A DNA stretch of 64,000 nucleotides from Bacillota bacterium (lineage in GTDB: Bacteria > Bacillota > Bacilli > Paenibacillales > Paenibacillaceae), in the NCBI GenBank assembly GCA_023391635.1, contig JAEWAQ010000075.1:62001-126000 (forward strand). The letters are read 5' to 3'. Positions 16,265 through 25,366 of the stretch are shown here, piece after piece (the first letter of the stretch is position 1; each line of letters starts with the position of its first letter). Made by a program: the position numbers and the translations under genes. A model generated the notes under the pieces. The model was not told the origin of the DNA, made no database searches, and was given only the letters and a program-made list of their open reading frames with translations.

Positions 16265-17221
16265 TTGGATACGACCTTATCAGGCAGACTTCATTCGTTA
16301 TGGAAAGCGATCAAGATCAATAAAGAGATCTATTTGATGCTTTTGCCTGGAATCATATTTATCGTCTTTGTGAAATATGTCCCGATGTACGGGATTCAAA
16401 TCGCTTTCAAGTCGTTCGATCCTTTCCTCGGCGTATGGAAAAGCCCGTATGCTGGGTTTGGATATTTTGTCCAAGCGTTCGAGTCGGAAATATTTTGGCG
16501 CTCCTTCAAAAATACCATCATCATCGCATTCGCCAAATTTATCGTCGGCATGCCAATGCCGATTCTGCTCGCTATCATGTTTAATCAACTCCGTATTTAT
16601 TACTTGAAGAAAATCGTTCAGACCGTATCCTATTTTCCTCACTTGATCTCATGGGTTGTCGTTGGCGGTTTGTCCTATTCCTTTCTCGGAACCTTCGGTT
16701 TCATCAATAAAATATTGATGTCGATGGGATTGGACAGAGTGATGTTCTACCAGGACGCAGACGTGTGGCTGCCCATTCTGGTCATTACGGATGTCTGGAA
16801 AGGTATAGGCTGGGGCAGCATTCTGTACTTGGCCGCGTTGTCCGCGGTGAATACGGATCTGTACGATGCTGTTGAGATTGATGGCGGTGGCCGGTTCAGA
16901 AAAATTCAACATGTCGATCTGCCTGTATTGATGCCGGTATTCGCGATTCTGCTGATCCTGAACTCCTCGAGTCTGGTCAGCGGGAATTTCGATCAGGTTT
17001 ATGCGCTCATCGGCGATAGCATCGTTGCATCGAACTCACTGTTAGCGGCCAAGGCTGAGACGTTGGAGATTTATACTTATCGGGTAGGTCTCTTGGAAGG
17101 CTCCTTCAGTTTCTCCGGCGCGATCGGATTTTTCCAGAACGTGCTTGCGGCCATCCTGATTTTCACGACGAATTATATCGCGGGAAGAATATACGAGGAC
17201 AAACGCTTGACGCTGTTCTAG
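16265..17221 (+). CDS. CUT1 sugar ABC importer permease (LplB-like)
   Basis: A polytopic permease of about 318 residues with six predicted membrane helices, beginning MLLPGIIFIVFVKYVPMYGI, and the EAA loop EIDGGGRFRKIQHVDLPVLM that contacts the ATPase. TTG at 16265 is the likely start because AGAGGTGAT stands just before it; the longer frame from 16178 would overlap the reductase relic. It pairs with the permease 15 bases downstream and the lipoprotein at 18210. As in other LplB/YtcP systems no ATPase gene is present; a shared MsmX-type ATPase elsewhere is expected. Substrate is probably an oligosaccharide. Confidence 0.88.
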   Translation: MDTTLSGRLHSLWKAIKINKEIYLMLLPGIIFIVFVKYVPMYGIQIAFKSFDPFLGVWKSPYAGFGYFVQAFESEIFWRSFKNTIIIAFAKFIVGMPMPILLAIMFNQLRIYYLKKIVQTVSYFPHLISWVVVGGLSYSFLGTFGFINKILMSMGLDRVMFYQDADVWLPILVITDVWKGIGWGSILYLAALSAVNTDLYDAVEIDGGGRFRKIQHVDLPVLMPVFAILLILNSSSLVSGNFDQVYALIGDSIVASNSLLAAKAETLEIYTYRVGLLEGSFSFSGAIGFFQNVLAAILIFTTNYIAGRIYEDKRLTLF

Positions 17222-17235
17222 GGGAGGTGACTTGA

Positions 17236-18117
17236 ATGCGAAAATATAATACTTGGATTGATTACGTGTTTGACTCAGTGAACATCACTGTACTGGTGCT
17301 GCTGGGCATTGCCTTTGTTTTTCCGTTCTACATCGTCACCATTAACTCATTTACCGAAGAGAGATTTCTGACGGCGGGCACGATGGCGATCTGGCCGCAG
17401 GAAGTATCCTTCAATGCCTACGATGTGCTGTTTCAGACCAACAGCAAGGTGCTGAAAGCTTTCTGGATCAGCGTATCCTCAACTTTGATTGGAGCCGCGC
17501 AGGGCTTGGCCGTCATCACGCTATTCGCTTACGGGATGGCCAAGGATTGGTTTCCATTTAAGAAGTTGATTATGATCATCGTCGTCTTCTCCATGCTGTT
17601 CAGCGGCGGCCTGATCCCGACTTACCTGGTGTTCCAGACCTTTGGATTGACGAATTCATTCTATGTGCTCATGATCTTTAACGCTTTTAGTGCCGGGTAT
17701 ATGATTTTTATACGCAATTATTTCATGTCGATCCCGGTTTCGTTGCCGGAATCGGCCAGACTGGACGGAGCTAATGAGTTCTCGATCTTCTTCAGGATTA
17801 TGCTGCCGCTCTCCAAGCCGATGCTCGCCTGCATGGGATTATTCATCGCGGTCTCGATTTATAACGATTGGACAACACCACTATTCTATAACAGCGATAC
17901 AAAGCTTGACACACTTCAACTGCTCTTGAAGCGCGTGTTGACGAAGATTGATGCGCTGGCTGTGCAAGGTTTTGCGTTAGAGACCAAAGACTTGCTGCCG
18001 ACAGAGGGAGTGAAAGCAGCCACAACGGTTGTGGCCATTGCGCCTATCCTCGTTGCTTATCCTTTCGTACAGAAATATTTCATCTCAGGCGTATGGACAG
18101 GTGCAATGAAGGAATAG
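17236..18117 (+). CDS. CUT1 sugar ABC importer permease (YtcP/AraQ-like)
   Basis: The 293-residue partner permease has six hydrophobic segments, starting VLVLLGIAFVFPFYIVTINS, and the EAA loop ARLDGANEFSIFFRIMLPLS. GGGGAGGTGA precedes its ATG. Together with the LplB-like subunit it forms the membrane channel of a carbohydrate importer. Order permease-permease-lipoprotein is typical for Paenibacillaceae. Base composition is still somewhat AT-richer than in the downstream enzymes. Confidence 0.9.
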   Translation: MRKYNTWIDYVFDSVNITVLVLLGIAFVFPFYIVTINSFTEERFLTAGTMAIWPQEVSFNAYDVLFQTNSKVLKAFWISVSSTLIGAAQGLAVITLFAYGMAKDWFPFKKLIMIIVVFSMLFSGGLIPTYLVFQTFGLTNSFYVLMIFNAFSAGYMIFIRNYFMSIPVSLPESARLDGANEFSIFFRIMLPLSKPMLACMGLFIAVSIYNDWTTPLFYNSDTKLDTLQLLLKRVLTKIDALAVQGFALETKDLLPTEGVKAATTVVAIAPILVAYPFVQKYFISGVWTGAMKE

Positions 18118-18209
18118 AAAGAACAAGGTAAGGTCTTAGGAGCGATTGTCGCATGAGAAGGGCACCGCTTTGTAAGATAGAAACGCAACAAAAAAAGGAG
18201 GCAAACAAA

Positions 18210-19790
18210 ATGTGGAGGTCAAAAAGTATTTTAGTAAGTATCGCGTTGGTGTTCACACTGATTGTTGGCTGCAGCTCTAACAACGGGAATAACTCCGCGA
18301 GCCCAAGCACGAACAACAGCCCCAGCGCGTCGAACAAGCCTGCTGAGAAGCCGGCAGATGACAAACCGGTGGAAATCCGGATGTTGAAGCCGGGATCCCC
18401 TGGCGACAGCCCGGAAATCCCGCGGGTGGAGAAGGCAATCGAAGATAGTTTCTACGAGAGCACAGGCATCAGAATCGATCTTAAGCTTGAATTTTACGAT
18501 TGGGACGTTCTTGAACAAAAATATACTCTGGATATCGCATCTGGCAAGGCTGCTGACTTCGGCAGATTTCCTAACAACTTATTTTTCAAGTTTTATGACA
18601 AGGGCTATTTCCAGCCGATCGGAGACGTGATGAAAGCGCATGCTCCGAATTTATTCAAGCAAATGTCGAAAGAAGAAATTGAAGCGGGTTATTATAAGGG
18701 AGAGATGGCGGGCGTTCCGCTCGGCGGCTTTCCGATCAACTATATTATGGTAATCCGTCAAGACAAGCTGGATGCGCTTGGCTTGCAAATGCCTAAAACG
18801 GTTGCCGATTTTGAGAATGTGATGGCCGCTTATAAGAAAGCATATCCGAATGAGTATCCGTTACATGGCGTATGGTTTGGATATTCCAAAGTAATTAACG
18901 CCCTGAACGGGATTACGAATTTTGCCGGTTCAGGCAAGGGCTTCGTCATGAAGCCTGACGGCACGGTAACATCGTACTTTATGCATGATAATATCGAGAA
19001 ATACAACGAAATGGCGAACAGATGGTACAAGAATGGCTGGGTCAGCCCCGATTACCTGACGATCGGTGACGAGTCCGAAGCTGAATTTATCAAAGACAGC
19101 GGATTGGCGATTATTAACTACCATGCAAACGGACTGGAGAATGTCGAGCAAACGGCTTCTTCGATCAATCCGAATGCCAAGGGAGCGGTTGTCCCTAACC
19201 TGCAAGCGGATTGGGGCATCAAAACAGCACCTTTCGATGGATACAATAGCGAAGGTTATATTGGAATATCCAAAACCGTTTCCCCTGAAAAAGCTGAGAT
19301 TATCGCCAAGCTGATCAACTGGGAGCTTGACAGCCTGGAGAACTTCATGATGGGCAAGAGAGGTCAGCTTGGCATAGATTGGGATTATGTGGATAAGCCA
19401 AATCGGATTCTCGACAAGCTGCCGAAGTGGAAAGAAGACGGCGCTAACGGCTACAGCTGGGAGCACTGGATGATCAACCGGGCCGTGTTCAGTGATGAGA
19501 TCAGCTTCCAGGTGGCAGGAGAAGCGAAGGGATATGAACAAATCCTGGATTATATCCAGAGTGCCCAATTCACGGAAGATCCAATGCTGAAGACACCCTA
19601 TCTGCCGCTCGGCGATTTGGCTGCCAAGGTGGATGAACTGAACGTCAAGCTCGGCTTCCTGCAATCGCAAATCGTTGTTGGCAAGCGTCCGTTATCCGAT
19701 TGGTCGGAGGCCAAGAAGATCTGGGAAGACGGCGGCGGTCTTGAGTTAGAGAAACAAATCACTGAGATTTATAAGAGCATGACTGAATAA
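18210..19790 (+). CDS. Extracellular sugar-binding lipoprotein of the CUT1 importer
   Basis: A solute-binding protein of 526 residues. The signal peptide ends in a lipobox (VFTLIVGCSS), so the mature protein is lipid-anchored at Cys21, followed by a Ser/Asn/Pro-rich linker. The body matches large LplA-type binding proteins, including IMVIRQDKLDALGLQMPKTV and the C-terminal SDWSEAKKIWEDGGG. AAAAAAGGAGG with the ATG at 18210 fixes the start; an upstream in-frame codon at 18153 is ignored. A shattered paralogue with the same C-terminal motif survives at 36122-36276 behind the second FG-GAP gene. Confidence 0.92.
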   Translation: MWRSKSILVSIALVFTLIVGCSSNNGNNSASPSTNNSPSASNKPAEKPADDKPVEIRMLKPGSPGDSPEIPRVEKAIEDSFYESTGIRIDLKLEFYDWDVLEQKYTLDIASGKAADFGRFPNNLFFKFYDKGYFQPIGDVMKAHAPNLFKQMSKEEIEAGYYKGEMAGVPLGGFPINYIMVIRQDKLDALGLQMPKTVADFENVMAAYKKAYPNEYPLHGVWFGYSKVINALNGITNFAGSGKGFVMKPDGTVTSYFMHDNIEKYNEMANRWYKNGWVSPDYLTIGDESEAEFIKDSGLAIINYHANGLENVEQTASSINPNAKGAVVPNLQADWGIKTAPFDGYNSEGYIGISKTVSPEKAEIIAKLINWELDSLENFMMGKRGQLGIDWDYVDKPNRILDKLPKWKEDGANGYSWEHWMINRAVFSDEISFQVAGEAKGYEQILDYIQSAQFTEDPMLKTPYLPLGDLAAKVDELNVKLGFLQSQIVVGKRPLSDWSEAKKIWEDGGGLELEKQITEIYKSMTE

Positions 19791-19878
19791 TAAAAAGTTA
19801 GCAACGAAAGCATATTTGAAGTAATTCACAGTAAGCGAAAGAGTCATCAACCCTCACTGACGAATAAGTTGAGTTTGC

Positions 19879-19912
19879 CGATGCAGAGCTGTAGCGATAC
19901 GGCTCTGCATCG
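19879..19912. other. Intergenic hairpin after the binding-protein gene
   Basis: CGATGCAGAGC (19879-19889) and GCTCTGCATCG (19902-19912) form a perfect 11-bp stem with a 12-base loop. No U-tract follows, so it is probably not a strong terminator but an mRNA-protecting or attenuating stem, which would let the binding protein be expressed above the downstream enzymes. Confidence 0.5.
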
Positions 19913-19959
19913 TGCTAACGCATCCGGTTCGGTCAACTGGAGCGAAGGAGGTTATCTTG

Positions 19960-20712
19960 ATGTACACCTTGCAGCTTCGCACGCGAAGCAGGAAGGCTGC
20001 AGACGATAGTTTGGCGCTGGAAGAGACGCTTCGCTGGAACCCGGCGAAAACCGCGGCGATCCTGTGTGATATGTGGGATAAGCACTGGTGCGTATCGGCG
20101 ACTGCCCGCGCAGCCGCCATGGCGCCGCGGATGGACGCGCTGGTTCGGGAGCTTCGCTCCAGAGGCGTGCTCATTATTCATGCGCCTAGCAATACGATGG
20201 ACTTCTATGCGGATCATCCGGGAAGGAAACGGGCGCAACAAGCACAGGTTGTCGCCGACATCCCTACGGGGGACTGGTTTCCGCTTAATCCGGCCCAAGA
20301 GTCGCCGCTGCCGATCGACGATTCCGACGGCGGTTGCGATTGCGCCGTGAAGTGTCGCCAAGGCAGCCCCTGGACCCGGCAAATCGACTCGATCGAGATC
20401 ATGGATACTGACGCGATAACGGACACTGTGGAAGCCATCTATCTGATGCGTGCGCGAGGAATCGAGAATGTGCTGATGATGGGTGTCGCGACAAATATGT
20501 GCGTGCTCGGCAGGCCGTTCGGCATTCGTCAGCTTGTCTCGCAAGGGTTTCATACGCTGCTCGTTCGGGATATGACGGACAGCATGTACAATCCGGCGAT
20601 GCCGCCATACATGGACCACGACGAAGGCACTGAATTGGTCGTTCAGCATATCGAGAAGTACTGGTGCCCGACGATCACGAGCGATCAACTACGGATGGGG
20701 AGTTACGAATGA
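19960..20712 (+). CDS. Isochorismatase-family cysteine hydrolase
   Basis: A 250-residue alpha/beta hydrolase of the isochorismatase/nicotinamidase group. The expected Asp-Lys-Cys triad is represented by AAILCDMWDKHWC near residue 35 and the cysteine nucleophile in GVATNMCVLGRPFG near residue 180. GAAGGAGG precedes ATG 19960, which is preferred over an upstream in-frame codon. Family members hydrolyse amides, vinyl ethers or related bonds; the substrate here is unknown. It begins a tight block with the PHP gene (ATGA overlap), so it belongs to the importer-linked catabolic operon. Confidence 0.83.
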   Translation: MYTLQLRTRSRKAADDSLALEETLRWNPAKTAAILCDMWDKHWCVSATARAAAMAPRMDALVRELRSRGVLIIHAPSNTMDFYADHPGRKRAQQAQVVADIPTGDWFPLNPAQESPLPIDDSDGGCDCAVKCRQGSPWTRQIDSIEIMDTDAITDTVEAIYLMRARGIENVLMMGVATNMCVLGRPFGIRQLVSQGFHTLLVRDMTDSMYNPAMPPYMDHDEGTELVVQHIEKYWCPTITSDQLRMGSYE

Positions 20713-21692
20713 TGAATGAGCTGGATGTTGAATCCGTCTTCATGAAAGGCGGCAAGTTCTACAAGGGCAATCTGCACAGCCATACCCATCTGTCGGACGG
20801 CGCCTTGCCGCCTGACGAGGTAGTGCGGCTGTATAAGGCAGCCGGTTATGCCTTCCTGGGCATCAGCGATCATAATCGCTATTTCAACACGACCGAATAC
20901 GACACGGATGATTTCATCCTGATTCCGGCGATCGAATGGTCGGTTCGCGAGCCGAAGGACGGCATCAAGGGCCACCATATTCACGGTATTTGGGGCACGG
21001 ACGAGATGATCCGCCAGGCTGGCGATCGCGTGATGCCGCATCTGCAGACGTACAAGCCGTGGGTATGGGAAGGCCCCGGAACGGTGCAGCGGTGCGTGGA
21101 TACGCTGCGCGACGCGGGCAACCTGGCGATCTACAACCACCCGGTCTGGTCGCGTCTGGAGATGGAGGACCTGCTTCGCACCGAATTTTTCGGTCTTGAA
21201 ATTTTCAATTATGGCTGCGATATCGAAGATGCGACTTCTTTGTCTACCTTATATTGGGATCAATTGCTTCGCCGGGGGCGCAAAGTGTACGGGTTCGCAT
21301 CCGACGACAGCCACTTCGGCGGGGAATCGAAGCCGGGGGACCCTTATTACTGCGCATTCGGCGGATGGATCGTGGTGATCGCCAAGGAGTTGACGCGCGA
21401 GGCGCTTGCCGAAGCGATGCTGCGAGGCAGCTTCTACTCCTCGACCGGTCCGGAAATCTTAGACTATCAAGTCGAAGGAGAGGAGATCGTCATCCGCTGC
21501 TCGCCGGTCAGCCGCATCAACTTCATCGCCTATGAGAGAAGAGGGCGCGTTTTCCTTGCGCGGGACGGCGAGACGATCACTGAAGCCCGTTATCCGATGT
21601 ACGGAGACGAGACGTTCGTGCGCGTCGAATGCATCGATGAGCGGGGCCGCACGGCTTGGACGAATCCGATCTTCGTGAAGGACTGGTATTGA
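20709..21692 (+). CDS. PHP-domain metal-dependent hydrolase (CehA/McbA-like)
   Basis: PHP phosphoesterase-type fold of about 327 residues. Metal-binding motifs include KGNLHSHTHLSDGAL (HxH), GISDHNRYF, and FASDDSHFGGE near the C-terminal side of the barrel; the segment ends with a beta-sandwich-like tail. CehA/McbA-like members hydrolyse phosphoesters or carbamate esters, so the activity is uncertain. The ATG overlaps the stop of the upstream isochorismatase gene and the stop is one base before the GH38-like gene, indicating coupled translation. Confidence 0.83.
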   Translation: MMNELDVESVFMKGGKFYKGNLHSHTHLSDGALPPDEVVRLYKAAGYAFLGISDHNRYFNTTEYDTDDFILIPAIEWSVREPKDGIKGHHIHGIWGTDEMIRQAGDRVMPHLQTYKPWVWEGPGTVQRCVDTLRDAGNLAIYNHPVWSRLEMEDLLRTEFFGLEIFNYGCDIEDATSLSTLYWDQLLRRGRKVYGFASDDSHFGGESKPGDPYYCAFGGWIVVIAKELTREALAEAMLRGSFYSSTGPEILDYQVEGEEIVIRCSPVSRINFIAYERRGRVFLARDGETITEARYPMYGDETFVRVECIDERGRTAWTNPIFVKDWY

Positions 21693-21693
21693 T

Positions 21694-23841
21694 ATGACCG
21701 GCATCGATACCGTGCACGTCGTCTTCAAAACGCATCTGGACATCGGGTTCACCGATCTCGCATCGGACGTCACGGAGCGGTACGAGCAGGAGTTCATCCC
21801 GAAGGCGATCGACCTGGCCCGGCAACTGGAAGCTGCGCAAGGCCGGGAGCGATTCGTATGGACGACGGGGTCCTGGCTGATTCACCGCTATCTGAACAAG
21901 GCGTCGGAGAAGCAAAGAGCGGAGATGGAAGAGGCGATCTCCAGAGGCTGGATCCGTTGGCACGGGCTTCCCTTCACGACCCATACGGAGCTGATGGATG
22001 AAGGTCTGTTCCGATATGGATTATCGATCGGCCGCCGGCTCGACCGCAAGTACGGCAAGACAACGATCGCGGCGAAGATGACCGATGTGCCCGGCCATAC
22101 GATATCGATGGTCCCGCTTATGCAGGAGGCCGGCATTCGTTACTTGCATATCGGGGTCAATCACGCCTCCAAGCGGCCGGCGGTTCCTGCGCTATTCCGC
22201 TGGCAAGCGCCCTGCGGTGCGGAAATCATCGTGAATTACGCCGACGGCTATGGACAAGCGCAGGAGGTCGACGGATTGCGGGACGCGCTTGTGTTCGCCC
22301 ATACCGGCGACAACAGCGGACCGCCGACGCTGGAGGAAATCCAGGCGGAGTTCGCGGCTATATCCGACAGATACCCCGGTACGGAAGTGAAAGCTTCAAC
22401 GATGGACGATTTCGCCATGAAATTGTGGGACGTCAGAGATCGTCTGCCTGTCGTACGGGAGGAGATCGGCGATACATGGATTCACGGTACGGCGACGGAT
22501 CCGCTGAAATTGTCCCAATTCCGCGAGTGCGTTAGGCTCCGAAACGCATGGCTGCAAGACGGGCGATTGCAGGAAGGCAGCGAAGATGATGATGCTTTCA
22601 GCGAGCCGCTGCTGCTCGTAGCCGAGCATACGTGGGGTCTGGATGTGAAGAAATGGCTTCCGGACTTCAACCATTACGCCAAACCGGACTTTCAGGCCGC
22701 CAGGCGGAAAGATGTGTTCAGCGTAGACGGAATTCCCGAAAAATATCGGTATATCGGCGCGTTCGCCATGAGTGAAACGGACACCCGCTCGCGCCAATTG
22801 TTCTTGCTCGGGGATAAGATGAGGTCGTATTCATTCCTGGAGCAATCCTGGCAGGAGCAGCGCGCATACGTCGATCAAGCTGTGCAGGCGCTTCGTCCGG
22901 ACATGAGACACGAAGCCGAGCAGGCGCTCGAGCAGCTGGTTCCGCGACCCGCGGACAGCACGAACGGCAGCGGCCGAAGAGGCGGAGAACGTCTGAAAGC
23001 CGGAAGCTTCGAAGTTGCTTTCGCGCCGGATGGGTCCATCATTCATCTAAGCGATGCATGCGGCAAACGATGGGTCAGCGAAGCGCACCCATTCGGATTG
23101 TACGTGTACGAATCGTTCGGTCCCGAGAATTATGAACGATGGTTTCGGGAATATATGCAGAACTTGTCCGAGACCCATATGTGGGCGGACGCCGATTATG
23201 GCAAACCGGGCTTCGAGTACGCGGTTCCGAGGCCCCGGCATACGGAATTCAAACCGGTTCTCGAGGATCTGAAATGGCTGGCGGGGCGCGATGCGGACAA
23301 GGTCGTGCTTGATTTGCGCATGCCGCAAGAAGCGGCGCGTGATTACGGAGCGCCGGAAAGAGTGGAAATCGCGTATACGTTTCATCGGCATAGCCGTTCT
23401 GTCGATGCCGTTCTGCAATGGTTCGGGAAGGAGGCGAGCCGCTTGCCGGAAGCCAGCTGGTTCTCCTGTGGGCTGGAGGTCGACAATCCGAACCTGTGGA
23501 CGATCGACAAGATAGGCAAGCCGGTCTCGCCGCTGAGCGTGGTCAAGGACGGCAACCGCAACCTTCACGCCGCCTGGAATGGCGTGTCTTACCGAGGTTC
23601 AGACGGCATGGCGGCGATCGAATCGCTGGATGCGGCGCTAGTGTCTCCGGGAAGCCGCCGCCTTCTGCAGTTTACGAATACGTTCGCTTCGCTCGAAGGA
23701 GGGATGCACTTCAACCTTCATAACAATATTTGGGGCACCAATTTTCCCATGTGGTACGAGGGAAACGCCAAATTTCGGTTCAAGGCGCAATTTAATGGAG
23801 TAAACCCGGACGATAACGCGAAGGATGTGCGGATATGTTGA
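21694..23841 (+). CDS. GH38-like glycosidase-related protein (DUF5054 type)
   Basis: A 715-residue protein. The N-terminal barrel resembles family 38 alpha-mannosidases: VHVVFKTHLDIGFTD corresponds to the H-x-D-x-G metal site, and TDVPGHTISMVP and MDDFAMKLWD follow. The C-terminal half is a beta-sandwich domain ending QFTNTFASLEGGMHFNLHNN. I recall this layout as DUF5054, for which I know no established activity. No signal peptide, so it should act on imported material. It starts one base after the PHP stop and its last codons overlap the FucU-like gene, so all are one operon. A mannosidase-like hydrolase is the best guess. Confidence 0.78.
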   Translation: MTGIDTVHVVFKTHLDIGFTDLASDVTERYEQEFIPKAIDLARQLEAAQGRERFVWTTGSWLIHRYLNKASEKQRAEMEEAISRGWIRWHGLPFTTHTELMDEGLFRYGLSIGRRLDRKYGKTTIAAKMTDVPGHTISMVPLMQEAGIRYLHIGVNHASKRPAVPALFRWQAPCGAEIIVNYADGYGQAQEVDGLRDALVFAHTGDNSGPPTLEEIQAEFAAISDRYPGTEVKASTMDDFAMKLWDVRDRLPVVREEIGDTWIHGTATDPLKLSQFRECVRLRNAWLQDGRLQEGSEDDDAFSEPLLLVAEHTWGLDVKKWLPDFNHYAKPDFQAARRKDVFSVDGIPEKYRYIGAFAMSETDTRSRQLFLLGDKMRSYSFLEQSWQEQRAYVDQAVQALRPDMRHEAEQALEQLVPRPADSTNGSGRRGGERLKAGSFEVAFAPDGSIIHLSDACGKRWVSEAHPFGLYVYESFGPENYERWFREYMQNLSETHMWADADYGKPGFEYAVPRPRHTEFKPVLEDLKWLAGRDADKVVLDLRMPQEAARDYGAPERVEIAYTFHRHSRSVDAVLQWFGKEASRLPEASWFSCGLEVDNPNLWTIDKIGKPVSPLSVVKDGNRNLHAAWNGVSYRGSDGMAAIESLDAALVSPGSRRLLQFTNTFASLEGGMHFNLHNNIWGTNFPMWYEGNAKFRFKAQFNGVNPDDNAKDVRIC

Positions 23842-24260
23842 AAGGAATTCCGGAGATCATCGCTCCCGAACTGATGAGCGCCATGATGAACATGGGACAT
23901 GGCGACGAGATTCTGTTTGCCGACGGCAATTTTCCCGCGGCATCCAACGCCCGGAGATTGATCCGTTGCGATGGTTGCACCGTCGCGCAGTTGCTGGGGG
24001 CGATCGTGCCGTTTCTGCCGCTGGATCATACGGTGGAGAAGCCGGCTGCCGTTATGTCGATCCGCGACGACGAAGAGATTCCGGCCGCCTGGCGTGCGTA
24101 CAAGGACATCATAGAGCAGTCGGTCAGCGGATTCGGTGGATTCGAGCAAATCGAGCGATTCGCCTTCTATGACAGGGCCAAGCAGGCTTATGCCATCGTG
24201 ATCACGAGCGATAAGGCGTACAAGGGGAACCTGATTCTGAAAAAAGGTTCTGTTCGATGA
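23835..24260 (+). CDS. FucU/RbsD-family sugar mutarotase
   Basis: A 141-residue protein of the RbsD/FucU fold, which interconverts anomers of fucose, ribose or related sugars as an oligomer. Recognisable segments are MLKGIPEIIAPELMSAMMNM, the catalytic-type MGHGDEILFADGNFPA and the late FYDRAKQAYAIV. It overlaps the GH38-like gene by seven bases. In this operon it probably mutarotates the sugar set free by the neighbouring hydrolases before reduction or phosphorylation. FucU rather than RbsD is favoured by the GDE-FADGNFPA block. Confidence 0.88.
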   Translation: MLKGIPEIIAPELMSAMMNMGHGDEILFADGNFPAASNARRLIRCDGCTVAQLLGAIVPFLPLDHTVEKPAAVMSIRDDEEIPAAWRAYKDIIEQSVSGFGGFEQIERFAFYDRAKQAYAIVITSDKAYKGNLILKKGSVR

Positions 24261-24288
24261 TAGCAGGATAGCGACGAGGAGAAGAGAT

Positions 24289-25296
24289 ATGCAGAAAAGA
24301 AAGCTTGGCAACTCGGACCTGTTGGTCAGTGTAATCGGTATAGGCTGTTGGCAGTTCGGCGGGGGACAATACTGGGGACAGCAAAGCCAGCAGGACGTCA
24401 ACGAGGTCGTGCATCAGGCGCTCGACGCGGGCGTGAACTTCTTCGACACGGCAGAAGTCTATAATGACGGCGACAGCGAAACATCGCTCGGCATCGCCCT
24501 GCGAGGACGCAGGAGCGAGGCGGTCATCGGCAGCAAGATTGCCCCGTCCAACATGCAGCCGGCGACGCTGAGGCAGCATTGCGAGCAAAGCCTGAAGCGG
24601 CTGGGCACGGACTTCCTCGACTTGTATATGGTTCATTGGCCGATGGCGGCCGAGCAGCAGCAGATCCGGGAGGCGTTCCAAATGCTGCAAAGCTTGCAAC
24701 AGGAAGGGAAGATCCGCTATATCGGCGTTAGCAACCACGGGATCGAGCAGATGCGGCAAGTCCGCGAAAGCGGCGCGGCGTTCGTTGCCAACGAGCTCGC
24801 GTATAACTTGCTGTCCCGGGCGATCGAGGAATCGCTGCTGCCGTACTGCGCGCGGGAACAGGTCGGCGTCATCGCGTATATGCCGCTACAGCAAGGGCTT
24901 TTGACAGGCAAATATGCCTCGCTCGAAGAAATGAAGCCGGTTCGGGCACGGTCGCGGCACTTCCATCATCGTCGCGGCGAAGGAACGCGTCATGGCGAAG
25001 ATGGCGCGGAGGATGAGATCAACCGGGCGCTGCCGGAGCTTGCGCGAATCGCCAAGGAGCAAGGCATCAGCCTCAGCGAGCTGGCGCTCGCTTGGGTGAT
25101 CGCGAACCCCGACATCGCGACGACCATCGTGGGGTGCCGCAACGAGCAGCAGCTGAAAGCGAATCTTCAAGGAGCTTGCACGACGCTTGATCCGTCCGTA
25201 ATCGAGAGGCTGAACCGGATCACCGGACCCGTGCTGGAAAAACTGGGTTCTTCTCCGGATTACTACGAGAACAGGGCCAAAAGCCGTATTCTCTAA
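24289..25296 (+). CDS. Aldo/keto reductase
   Basis: A 335-residue NADPH-dependent reductase of the aldo/keto reductase TIM-barrel superfamily. The N-terminal RKLGNSDLLVSVIGIGCWQF, the DTAEVYNDGDSE segment holding catalytic Asp and Tyr, and DLYMVHWPMA are typical. The C-terminal cofactor helix is TIVGCRNEQQLKANL. GAGGAGAAGAG precedes the ATG. A segment around ARSRHFHHRRGEGTRHGEDG is unusually rich in Arg and His for the family. Within the operon it likely reduces a keto-sugar or aldose. The 5' relic at 16060 is from a diverged paralogue. Confidence 0.9.
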   Translation: MQKRKLGNSDLLVSVIGIGCWQFGGGQYWGQQSQQDVNEVVHQALDAGVNFFDTAEVYNDGDSETSLGIALRGRRSEAVIGSKIAPSNMQPATLRQHCEQSLKRLGTDFLDLYMVHWPMAAEQQQIREAFQMLQSLQQEGKIRYIGVSNHGIEQMRQVRESGAAFVANELAYNLLSRAIEESLLPYCAREQVGVIAYMPLQQGLLTGKYASLEEMKPVRARSRHFHHRRGEGTRHGEDGAEDEINRALPELARIAKEQGISLSELALAWVIANPDIATTIVGCRNEQQLKANLQGACTTLDPSVIERLNRITGPVLEKLGSSPDYYENRAKSRIL

Positions 25297-25366
25297 ATGG
25301 GCTATACGAATGGTTTAGCGATTGAGCCGGAGTGTTGAAAATGAATTTCGGGCAGGGGATTTGGTT

